NCBI RefSeq assembly: GCF_007858255.1
Contig: NZ_VFEU01000017.1
Coordinates: 30,131 to 94,130, forward strand
Direction of reading: 5' to 3'
DNA length: 64,000 bases
DNA from: Pseudomonas rhodesiae
GTDB lineage: Bacteria > Pseudomonadota > Gammaproteobacteria > Pseudomonadales > Pseudomonadaceae
The notes under the pieces are model-generated. The model did not search any database. It saw only the letters and a program-made list of their open reading frames with translations, and was not told the origin of the DNA. Positions 41,501-49,456 of the stretch are shown here, piece by piece; the first letter of the stretch is position 1, and the number at the start of each line of letters is the position of its first letter. The position numbers and the translations under genes were made by a program.

Positions 41501-41692
41501 AACTCACTCTCCACCATCCCGACCACTCGCCGGGCCCTCTATTCTGGCCTATCGCCGCCGTTCCAGCACCCATCAGAGTGCCTTCGTTTTTGCCGCTCAG
41601 ATCCCCTCAGCCATCCCACTACGACCAAAGTTTTGCAGGCGGCAAATTGACACATCCCACGAAGGCTTTTAACCTAGCTCACATCGATTGTA

Positions 41693-41709
41693 AATTGGTA
41701 TTACCAATT
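41693..41709. promoter_or_regulatory. LldR operator candidate
   Basis: AATTGGTA-T-TACCAATT is a perfect 17-base palindrome containing the GntR/FadR pattern TNGTNNNACNA. It lies 53 bases before lldP and is the only such site in the divergent region. Confidence 0.8.
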
Positions 41710-41761
41710 ATCCATATCGACAAAAAAGTGCCTGACCAACAACAATTAGGGGCCACCCCAT

Positions 41762-43456
41762 ATGCAAACCTGGCAACAGCTTTACAGCCCGCTCGGCAGC
41801 CTCGGCTTGTCCGCTCTCGCCGCAGTCATCCCGATCGTATTCTTCTTCCTGGCCCTGGCAGTGTTCCGCCTCAAAGGGCATGTGGCCGGCAGCATTACCC
41901 TGGCACTGTCGATCCTGGTGGCGATTTTTGCCTTCCAGATGCCGGTCGATATGGCTTTCGCCGCTGCCGGTTACGGGTTCGCCTATGGCCTGTGGCCTAT
42001 CGCGTGGATCATCGTCGCGGCCGTGTTCCTCTACAAACTTACGGTTAAAAGCGGCCAATTCGAGATTATCCGTAGCTCGGTTCTGTCGATCACCGACGAC
42101 CAACGCCTGCAAGTGCTGCTGATTGGCTTCTGCTTTGGCGCCTTCTTGGAAGGTGCGGCCGGTTTCGGCGCGCCCGTGGCCATCACCGCCGCGCTGCTGG
42201 TCGGCCTGGGCTTCAACCCGCTTTACGCCGCCGGCCTCTGCCTGATAGCTAACACTGCCCCCGTCGCATTTGGCGCACTGGGTATCCCCATCATCGTGGC
42301 CGGGCAAGTGACGGGCATCGATGCGTTCAAGATCGGCGCCATGACTGGCCGCCAACTGCCATTGCTGTCGCTGTTCGTACCGTTTTGGCTGGTATTCATG
42401 ATGGACGGCCTGCGCGGCGTGCGTGAAACCTGGCCAGCAGCCCTGGTTGCGGGCTTGAGCTTTGCGATCACCCAGTACTTCACCTCCAATTTCATCGGCC
42501 CGGAACTGCCAGACATCACTTCGGCGTTGGCCAGCCTGATTGCCCTGACCCTGTTCCTGAAAGTCTGGCAACCCAAGCGCACCGCAGGCGCGCAGATCGC
42601 CGGCGCCACCTCAAGCGCGGTCATCACCGCCAGTGCCGGTGGGTTCGGCCAGCCGCGCAGCACGGTCGCATCGCCCTATAGCTTGGGGCAGATTTTCAAG
42701 GCGTGGTCGCCGTTCCTGATCCTCACGGTGTTGGTGACGATCTGGACCCTCAAACCGTTCAAGGCCATGTTTGCCGCCGGCGGCTCGATGTACAGCTGGG
42801 TGTTCAACTTCGCGATTCCACATCTGGATCAACTGGTGATCAAGGTCGCCCCCATCGTGGCCAACCCCACCGCAATCCCGGCGGTGTTCAAGCTGGACCC
42901 GATTTCAGCCACCGGTACGGCGATTTTCTTCTCCGCGCTGATCTCGATGCTGGTGCTGAAGATCAACGTCAAAACTGGTCTGACCACTTTAAAAGAAACG
43001 TTTTACGAACTGCGTTGGCCAATCCTGTCCATCGGCATGGTGCTGGCGTTCGCCTTTGTCACCAACTACTCCGGCATGTCGTCGACCATGGCGCTGGTAT
43101 TGGCCGGGACAGGGGCTGCTTTCCCGTTCTTCTCGCCATTCCTCGGCTGGCTGGGGGTTTTCCTAACAGGCTCCGACACCTCGTCCAACGCACTGTTCAG
43201 CTCGCTGCAAGCCACCACTGCCCACCAGATCGGCGTCAACGACACGCTGTTGGTTGCCGCCAATACCAGCGGTGGCGTTACCGGCAAGATGATCTCGCCA
43301 CAGTCGATCGCCGTGGCCTGCGCCGCTACCGGCCTGGTCGGCAAGGAATCCGACCTGTTCCGCTTCACCCTCAAGCACAGCCTGTTCTTCGCCACCATCG
43401 TTGGCTTGATCACGTTGGCACAGGCCTATTGGTTCACCGGTATGCTGGTGCACTGA
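41762..43456 (+). CDS. lldP: L-lactate permease
   Basis: A 564-residue inner-membrane transporter of the LctP family that takes up lactate, and often glycolate, with protons. About 13 hydrophobic segments cover the protein. Family motifs include FGAFLEGAAGFGAPVAITAALLVGLGFNP near residue 125 and the C-terminal LTGSDTSSNALFSSLQ and NTSGGVTGKMISPQSIAVACAATGLVGKE. It is first in the lldP-lldE operon, under LldR. Confidence 0.95.
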   Translation: MQTWQQLYSPLGSLGLSALAAVIPIVFFFLALAVFRLKGHVAGSITLALSILVAIFAFQMPVDMAFAAAGYGFAYGLWPIAWIIVAAVFLYKLTVKSGQFEIIRSSVLSITDDQRLQVLLIGFCFGAFLEGAAGFGAPVAITAALLVGLGFNPLYAAGLCLIANTAPVAFGALGIPIIVAGQVTGIDAFKIGAMTGRQLPLLSLFVPFWLVFMMDGLRGVRETWPAALVAGLSFAITQYFTSNFIGPELPDITSALASLIALTLFLKVWQPKRTAGAQIAGATSSAVITASAGGFGQPRSTVASPYSLGQIFKAWSPFLILTVLVTIWTLKPFKAMFAAGGSMYSWVFNFAIPHLDQLVIKVAPIVANPTAIPAVFKLDPISATGTAIFFSALISMLVLKINVKTGLTTLKETFYELRWPILSIGMVLAFAFVTNYSGMSSTMALVLAGTGAAFPFFSPFLGWLGVFLTGSDTSSNALFSSLQATTAHQIGVNDTLLVAANTSGGVTGKMISPQSIAVACAATGLVGKESDLFRFTLKHSLFFATIVGLITLAQAYWFTGMLVH

Positions 43457-43526
43457 GACCTGCACGTAATAGGGTAAGAACCGACGCCGGGTAACTATTC
43501 CGGCGTCCGCCATTTCTGGAGGACGA

Positions 43527-46337
43527 ATGAGTCTGCCTGCCGCTTTCCTTAATGACGTCGCACAGCTGATCCCACCAAACCGACGCTTCGACGACCCGCT
43601 GTCCACCCTCGCGTTCGGAACCGACGCCAGCTTTTACCGATTGATCCCACAACTGGTGATCCGTGTAGAGTCCGAAGACGAAGTCGTGACGCTGCTGCAA
43701 TGGGCCCAGCGCGACCATGTACCCGTTACTTTTCGCGCCGCCGGCACCAGCCTGTCCGGACAAGCGATCAGCGACTCGGTGCTGATCGTACTGGGCGACA
43801 ACTGGAACGACCGCGAAATTCGTGGCCAAGGCACGCAGATCCGTTTGCAGCCCGGCGTGATCGGCGCGCAGGCCAACGCCTGGCTCGCGCCGTTCGGGCG
43901 CAAGATCGGTCCGGACCCGGCATCCATCAACGCTTGCAAGATCGGCGGCATTGTTGCCAACAACGCCAGCGGTATGTGCTGCGGCACCGCGCAGAACACT
44001 TACCACACCCTGGCGGGCATACGCTTGGTGTTGGCCGACGGTAGCCGTCTGGATACGGAAGACCCTGTCAGCGTCAGCGCTTTTCGCACGCAACATGGCG
44101 CACTGCTGGAGCGCCTGGCAACACTGGGGCGCGAGACGCGGGCAAATACCGAGTTGGCGGCAAAAATTCGCCACAAATACCGTCTGAAAAATACTACCGG
44201 CCTGTCACTTAACGCCTTGGTGGACTTTGACGACCCGCTGGAAATTCTCAGCCACCTGCTGGTGGGCTCCGAGGGTACGCTGGGTTTCATCAGCGCAGTG
44301 ACCTACAACACCGTGGTCGATCATCCGAACAAGGCGTCGGCATTGATTGTGTTCCCGGATGTGGAGACCTGTTGCAACGCCGTCACCGTGCTGAAAACTC
44401 AGCCAGTCTCGGCCGTAGAGCTACTGGACCGCCGTAGCATGCGTTCGGTGCAGAACAAACCCGGCATGCCCGCGTTCGTACAACACCTATCGGAAAATGC
44501 CTGCGCATTGCTGATCGAATCCCGCGCGGCGACTTCCTCGCTACTGCAGGAACAACTGGCACTGATCATGGCGTCCCTGGCCGGTTTTCCTGTGGAGAAG
44601 CAGGTCGATTTCACCGAAGACCCCTTGGAAAACGCCCGCCTGTGGGCCATTCGTAAAGACACCTTCCCCGCCGTCGGCGCCGTACGCAAGACCGGTACTA
44701 CGGTGATCATCGAAGACGTGACCTTCCCGGTCGAGCAATTGGCTATCGGCGTAAACCGCCTGATCGAACTGTTCGACAAACATCACTACGACGAAGCGAT
44801 CCTTTTCGGACACGCGCTGGAAGGCAATCTGCACTTCGTGTTCACTCAAGGCTTCAACAGCAGTGAGGAAGTCACACGCTATCAAGCGTTCATGGATGAC
44901 GTCGCGCAGCTGGTCGCAGTGGAGTTCGGCGGTTCGCTCAAGGCCGAACACGGCACCGGGCGTAATATGGCCCCATTCGTCGAGCTGGAATGGGGCAGCG
45001 ATGCCTATCAGTTGATGTGGCAACTCAAGCGCCTGCTCGATCCCAATGGCATTCTCAACCCGGACGTGGTGCTCAGCGAAGACCCGCAGATCCACCTAAA
45101 GCACCTCAAGCCGCTGCCCGCCGCCGATGAGTTGGTGGATAAATGCATCGAGTGCGGATTCTGCGAGCCGGTCTGCCCATCCAAAGGGCTGACACTGAGC
45201 CCGCGCCAACGCATTGTGATCTGGCGCGATATACAAGCCAAAAAACGCGCCGGGGTCGATACCACCGAACTGGAAACGGCGTACCACTACCAAGGCATCG
45301 ACACCTGCGCCGCCACCGGCCTCTGCGCCCAGCGCTGCCCTGTGGGAATCAATACCGGCGATCTGGTGAAAAAACTGCGCGCCAGGAACGCCGACCGTAC
45401 GAAAACGGCCGAATGGCTGGCCACCCATTTCTCCACTGCGTTGCAAGGAGCGCGCTTTACCCTGCATGTGGCGAATGGCGCCCGCATGCTACTGGGCGCG
45501 CCGCGCCTGGCCAAGCTGTCTGCCACAGCAACCCGTCTGTCGAAAGGGCAAATCCCTCAGTGGACCAATGCCATGCCCCAGCCGGAAAAAGCCATTCGCT
45601 TCAGCCCTCCTGTAACTGACGAGCGGCCCCGCGTGGTCTACCTGGCGGCATGCGTGTCGCGGGCAATGGGCCCGGCTGCCGGCGATAAAGAGCAGATGTC
45701 GCTGTACGACAAAACCCGTGGCCTACTGGAAAAAGCCGGTTACCAAGTGGTTATCCCAGAGAATCAAGACAACCTGTGCTGCGGTCAGCCATTCGCTTCA
45801 AAAGGCTACGCCGAACAGGCCGAACACAAGCGCCAGGAACTGATCGGCGCCCTGCTCCACGCCAGTCGCGGCGGCCTGGACCCCATCTACTGCGACACCA
45901 GCCCCTGCACCCTGCGCCTGGTGCAAGACCTGGGCGAAACCCGCTTGGACCTCTATGACCCGGTGCGGTTTATCCGCACCCATCTGATGGATCGACTGGA
46001 CTTCACACCGCAGGAAGCACCGATCGCGGTGCACGTCACCTGCAGCACCCAACACCTGGGCGAAAGCCAGGCGCTGATTGAACTGGCCCGACGTTGCGCC
46101 AACACTGTGATCATCCCGGAAGGCATTCATTGCTGTGGTTTTGCCGGTGACAAGGGCTTTACCACGCCGGAACTCAATGCCCATTCACTGCGCTCACTCA
46201 AGGACGCGGTGCAATTTTGCAGCGAAGGTATTTCCACCAGCCGCACCTGCGAGATCGGCCTGAGCCAACATGGCGGCATCGATTATCACGGGCTGGTCTA
46301 CCTGGTGGACCGGGTCACCCAGGCCCGCGCCCATTAA
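43527..46337 (+). CDS. lldE: FAD/Fe-S D-lactate dehydrogenase (quinone-linked)
   Basis: A 936-residue membrane-associated flavoprotein that oxidises D-lactate to pyruvate and passes electrons to quinone. The PCMH-type FAD domain has PVTFRAAGTSLSGQAISDSV and GSEGTLGFISAV. An FAD-oxidase cap follows, with KAEHGTGRNMAPFVELEWG near 475. Two 4Fe-4S clusters are CIECGFCEPVCPSKG at about 539 and CAATGLCAQRCPVG near 592. The C-terminal CCG domains follow (CCGQPFASKGY, CCGFAGDKGF). It follows lldP after 70 bases with GGAGG before the start. The usual lldD between them is absent. Confidence 0.88.
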   Translation: MSLPAAFLNDVAQLIPPNRRFDDPLSTLAFGTDASFYRLIPQLVIRVESEDEVVTLLQWAQRDHVPVTFRAAGTSLSGQAISDSVLIVLGDNWNDREIRGQGTQIRLQPGVIGAQANAWLAPFGRKIGPDPASINACKIGGIVANNASGMCCGTAQNTYHTLAGIRLVLADGSRLDTEDPVSVSAFRTQHGALLERLATLGRETRANTELAAKIRHKYRLKNTTGLSLNALVDFDDPLEILSHLLVGSEGTLGFISAVTYNTVVDHPNKASALIVFPDVETCCNAVTVLKTQPVSAVELLDRRSMRSVQNKPGMPAFVQHLSENACALLIESRAATSSLLQEQLALIMASLAGFPVEKQVDFTEDPLENARLWAIRKDTFPAVGAVRKTGTTVIIEDVTFPVEQLAIGVNRLIELFDKHHYDEAILFGHALEGNLHFVFTQGFNSSEEVTRYQAFMDDVAQLVAVEFGGSLKAEHGTGRNMAPFVELEWGSDAYQLMWQLKRLLDPNGILNPDVVLSEDPQIHLKHLKPLPAADELVDKCIECGFCEPVCPSKGLTLSPRQRIVIWRDIQAKKRAGVDTTELETAYHYQGIDTCAATGLCAQRCPVGINTGDLVKKLRARNADRTKTAEWLATHFSTALQGARFTLHVANGARMLLGAPRLAKLSATATRLSKGQIPQWTNAMPQPEKAIRFSPPVTDERPRVVYLAACVSRAMGPAAGDKEQMSLYDKTRGLLEKAGYQVVIPENQDNLCCGQPFASKGYAEQAEHKRQELIGALLHASRGGLDPIYCDTSPCTLRLVQDLGETRLDLYDPVRFIRTHLMDRLDFTPQEAPIAVHVTCSTQHLGESQALIELARRCANTVIIPEGIHCCGFAGDKGFTTPELNAHSLRSLKDAVQFCSEGISTSRTCEIGLSQHGGIDYHGLVYLVDRVTQARAH

Positions 46338-46472
46338 CACCGCAAAAAAACAGAACCCCTGCGCGTCGGCGTAGTCAGCTGAATAGGCCTCGACAATCGA
46401 GGCCCTCACTGATGTCGCTGGCAGCCGTCGAACGCCAGCAGCGTCGAGCCCTTTTGCGCAAGGAGATACCCG

Positions 46473-46751
46473 ATGAAGCGTTCCGCTCTAGCTGGCTTGT
46501 TCATGACTGCTGCGATGCTGGCCTCTCCCGCCTTCGCCGCCGGTGACAAAGACCTGTGCCAGATCAACCTGGACAAAATCAATAACGGGAAAGCGCTGCT
46601 CGCCACCGATACCAGTGGCAAAAGTGGCGAAGTCGACACGGCCGTGGCTCAAGCCAAAGCAGCACACGCTGCAGGTGATGACAAGAAGTGCATCGAGATC
46701 ACCTCCAAGACGCTGCAAGACCTGCAAAACAGCGAGAAAGGTGGCGAGTAA
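46473..46751 (+). CDS. Small secreted protein, function unknown
   Basis: A 92-residue protein with a clear signal peptide (about residues 1-22, ending AFA) and a mature part of about 70 residues. Two cysteines (29 and 73) could form a disulfide in the periplasm, and the mature part is Lys/Ala-rich and helical. The start has AAGGAG six bases upstream. It is monocistronic with its own terminator, between lldE and ssrA. No family was recognised. Confidence 0.75.
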   Translation: MKRSALAGLFMTAAMLASPAFAAGDKDLCQINLDKINNGKALLATDTSGKSGEVDTAVAQAKAAHAAGDDKKCIEITSKTLQDLQNSEKGGE

Positions 46752-46756
46752 GCGTT

Positions 46757-46782
46757 AAGGCCAACCTTCGGGTTGGCCTTCC
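46757..46782 (+). terminator. Terminator of the small secreted-protein gene
   Basis: Stem AAGGCCAACC-TTCG-GGTTGGCCTT follows the stop codon by five bases and ends in TT. Confidence 0.8.
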
Positions 46783-46845
46783 GTGACGGTTTGGCGTACA
46801 CTGCACAGGCTTGTCACTCACTAAGAAACAACGAGTTACAAGCTC

Positions 46846-47235
46846 GGGGCCGTTTAGGATTCGACGCCGGTTGCGAAACTTTAGGTGCATGCCGAGTTGG
46901 TAACAGAACTCGTAAATCCACTGTTGCAACTTCTTATAGTTGCCAATGACGACCAATACGGTGCTGCTCTCGCTGCTTAATTGCAGCTGACATGCACTCC
47001 TGGTGCCTTCGGGCCCAGCAATCATCAGGGGATGTCTGTAAACCCAAAATGATTGTCATATAGAACAGAATCGCCGTGCAGTACGTTGTGGACGAAGCGG
47101 CTAAAACTTACACAACTCGCCCAAAGCACCCTGCCCGTCGGGTCGCCAAGGGTTAACTTAATAGACACGGCTACGCATGTAGTACCGACAGCGGAGTACT
47201 GGCGGACGGGGGTTCAAATCCCCCCGGCTCCACCA
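46846..47235 (+). ncRNA. ssrA: Transfer-messenger RNA (tmRNA)
   Basis: A 390-nt tmRNA. The 5' end GGGGCCG pairs with the 3' end CGGCTCC before ACCA, forming the acceptor stem. The T-arm GGTTCAAATCCCC is intact. The tag frame at 46942-46980 begins at the resume codon GCC and encodes ANDDQYGAALAA before TAA. It works with SmpB, encoded at 40.2 kb. The 3' end carries the integration site of the island that follows. Confidence 0.97.
47209..47235 (+). other. Probable attachment site (attL) in the ssrA 3' end
   Basis: An integrase gene begins 187 bases after the tmRNA CCA end, the standard layout for islands that recombine into the ssrA 3' end and restore it. No second copy of this sequence exists in the window, so the other junction must lie beyond it or have been lost. 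The exact core length is unknown. Confidence 0.45.
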
Positions 47236-47246
47236 TTTGATCAACT

Positions 47247-47272
47247 AAAGACGTCCACGGACGTCTTTTTTT
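47247..47272 (+). terminator. ssrA terminator
   Basis: Stem AAAGACGTCC-AC-GGACGTCTTT is followed by TTTT, 12 bases after the CCA end. It lies on the island side of the junction, so the island supplies, or has kept, an ssrA terminator. Confidence 0.88.
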
Positions 47273-47345
47273 GTGCCTGAAATCTAGTAAATACGGGGGT
47301 TTCAGGGCCATGGGAGGCTTTCTAGGCTTTTTGAGTTCCAGGCAG

Positions 47346-47401
47346 TTTGGTATTCCCAATGGTATTCCCGGCTCCCCGGCGCTAATCTTGGGAATACCAA
47401 A
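47346..47401. repeat. Three GGTATTCCC repeats before the integrase
   Basis: Two direct copies (47349-47357 and 47361-47369) and one inverted copy (47390-47398) of GGTATTCCC lie between ssrA and the integrase start. The outer two sit in a 14-bp inverted repeat TTTGGTATTCCCAA / TTGGGAATACCAAA. They are candidates for integrase or excisionase arm-binding sites, or for an operator of the integrase gene. Confidence 0.65.
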
Positions 47402-47422
47402 AGGTGTCATGGAGTACTTCTC

Positions 47423-48679
47423 ATGTGCGCTCAAACCACCCGCCTCTCCGACCGCCAGCTCAAGGCGGTCAAACCGAAAGACAAGGATTACGTCCTCACG
47501 GATGGCGACGGGCTCCAACTGCGAGTCAGGGTCAATCGCTCGATGCAGTGGAATTTCAACTACCGGCATCCCGTCACCAAAAATCGAATCAACATGGCAC
47601 TCGGCTCTTATCCCGAGGTTTCTCTTGCGCAAGCGAGGAAGAAAACCGTTGAGGCCAGAGAGCTGCTTGCACAGGGCATCGATCCAAAAGCTCAGCGCAA
47701 TGAGCTACAGGAAGCCAAACGAGCGGAAACGGAACACACCTTCGAGAACGTGGCCACCGCCTGGTTCGAGCTGAAGAAGGATTCCGTCACGCCGGCGTAT
47801 GCCGAAGACATCTGGCGCTCGCTCACACTGCATGTTTTTCCAAGCATGAAATCAACGCCGTTATCGGAAGTGAACGCGCCGATGGTCATCAAGCTGCTTC
47901 ATCCGATTGAAGCTAAAGGCAGCCTCGAGACAGTTAAGCGAGTGAGCCAGCGCCTTAACGAGATCATGACCTACGGGGTCAATTCCGGAATGATCTTTGC
48001 CAACCCCCTCAGCGGCATTCGAGCGGTGTTTAAGAAACCTAAGAAAGAGAACATGGCAGCGCTACCACCAGATGAGCTTCCGGAGCTCATGATGGAAATC
48101 GCGAACGCCAGCATCAAGCGGACGACCCGCTGCCTGATCGAATGGCAGCTACACACTATGACCCGCCCTGCCGAAGCGGCGACTACCCGATGGGCAGACA
48201 TCGACTTCGAAAAACGCATCTGGACTATCCCTCCAGAGCGAATGAAAAAGCGTCGTCCGCACACAATCCCGCTGACCGAACATGCACTCTCGTTATTGGA
48301 GACGCTTAAGCCCCATAGCGGCCACAGGGAATATGTGTTCCCGTCAGATAGAAACCCGCGCACCCACGCGAATAGCCAAACAGCCAACATGGCGTTGAAA
48401 CGGATGGGCTTCCAGGACCGCTTGGTCAGCCACGGCATGCGCTCCATGGCCAGCACAATCCTGAACGAGCATGGGTGGGACCCGGAACTGATCGAAGTCG
48501 CGCTGGCGCATGTCGATAAGGACGAGGTTCGAAGCGCCTACAACCGGGCGGATTACATCGAACGCCGGCGTCCGATGATGGCTTGGTGGAGTGAACATAT
48601 CCAGAAGGCGGCCACCGGCAGCCTTTCGGCAACCGCGATCAATTACACCAGAGACTTGAACGTCGTACCGATACGCTGA
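47423..48679 (+). CDS. Tyrosine-type integrase (P4 family)
   Basis: A 418-residue site-specific recombinase. The N-terminal DUF4102 arm-binding domain has LSDRQLKAVKPKDKDYVLTDGDGLQLRV. A core-binding domain and a C-terminal catalytic domain follow. Active-site residues are visible: Arg in LHTMTRPAEAATTRW near 247, the HGMR box near 337, His in VALAHVDKDE, and Tyr in the RSAYNRADYIERRRPMM segment near 373. The ATG at 47423 is the natural start. Its place beside ssrA marks it as the island integrase. Confidence 0.92.
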   Translation: MCAQTTRLSDRQLKAVKPKDKDYVLTDGDGLQLRVRVNRSMQWNFNYRHPVTKNRINMALGSYPEVSLAQARKKTVEARELLAQGIDPKAQRNELQEAKRAETEHTFENVATAWFELKKDSVTPAYAEDIWRSLTLHVFPSMKSTPLSEVNAPMVIKLLHPIEAKGSLETVKRVSQRLNEIMTYGVNSGMIFANPLSGIRAVFKKPKKENMAALPPDELPELMMEIANASIKRTTRCLIEWQLHTMTRPAEAATTRWADIDFEKRIWTIPPERMKKRRPHTIPLTEHALSLLETLKPHSGHREYVFPSDRNPRTHANSQTANMALKRMGFQDRLVSHGMRSMASTILNEHGWDPELIEVALAHVDKDEVRSAYNRADYIERRRPMMAWWSEHIQKAATGSLSATAINYTRDLNVVPIR

Positions 48680-49456
48680 GCATCCTAGAGCTTGTGGCAC
48701 CGGCGAAAAACCGTATAGCCGTGTGGTGCAGTATGGGGACAGGATTCACGACTATCGCAAAACCTCCCGCACGCCTGCGCTCCTTAGTCAAAGTCCCTGA
48801 GTATGGGAAGGCTCTGCATTCCCATACTCAGGGACTCACGCTTGAATGATCTATCAGTCAACAACGACTTGCGATTTTCACACGTGATCACCCCACCGCT
48901 GAAATAGCTTGTCGTTCACCATCAAGGGAGCCGCCGAGACGAGCTTTCCAGCGCCAACTGGCGTATTTAACCTCCGATAGTTTTATTTGGATCATATAAG
49001 GCTCTTGTATGAGAGCGGGGAGCGGCTGTTAGCATCGTGAAACTTTTTTCATATTCATCTAGAAAATACCTCCCCCGTTCCACCAACGCTTTTCTGGCTA
49101 TTTTTTCTTTCAGCTTTTTTCTCCTCGAAAAAACAGAAGCTTAAGAAAATATCGGCGTTCGAAATTAGAACCTCATCCAACTATATTGAATAGCTCACTA
49201 TCATTTTTTCGATGCCATTTATTCCAAAAAGGTCTTTTGCCGAGAAAACGGGGGCGTGCTTTATTGCCAACAGATGTAACGAGTTGTTTCAAACTTATTG
49301 CCGATCTTCGGTACCGACAAGGGCTTTCTGTCGCCGAACAGGTGAGTTCCGTTCGTTGTGACGCAGTGGGTTAAGCCTGGGACATTGATGATTTTGCTTG
49401 TGTCTGTTTGGCGCAATGCAAACAAGGGATTTGTGCAATTATCGAGGCTTGAACCC
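48680..49456. other. Intergenic region between integrase and carboxylase-like gene
   Basis: No convincing gene is seen in 777 bases. The left part holds an 18-bp hairpin (separate entry). From about 48960 to 49250 the sequence turns AT-rich with T/C runs, unlike the GC-rich flanks, which suggests promoter or acquired DNA. A 34-codon minus-strand frame ending at 48878 and a 62-codon plus-strand frame at 49186 are too short to support. Confidence 0.5.
48792..48836. repeat. 18-bp perfect inverted repeat
   Basis: AGTCCCTGAGTATGGGAA and its exact complement flank a 9-base loop, about 110 bases after the integrase stop. It lacks a T-tract, so it could be a terminator, a small RNA stem or a recombination element. 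Confidence 0.7.

Noticed and set aside
48878..48982. 34-codon minus-strand frame ending WGDHV after the integrase
   Set aside because: It reads protein-like but is too short and has no start; a gene remnant cannot be shown by eye.
49186..49374. 62-codon plus-strand frame upstream of the carboxylase-like gene
   Set aside because: No ribosome site or domain; it lies in AT-rich DNA before the cassette.
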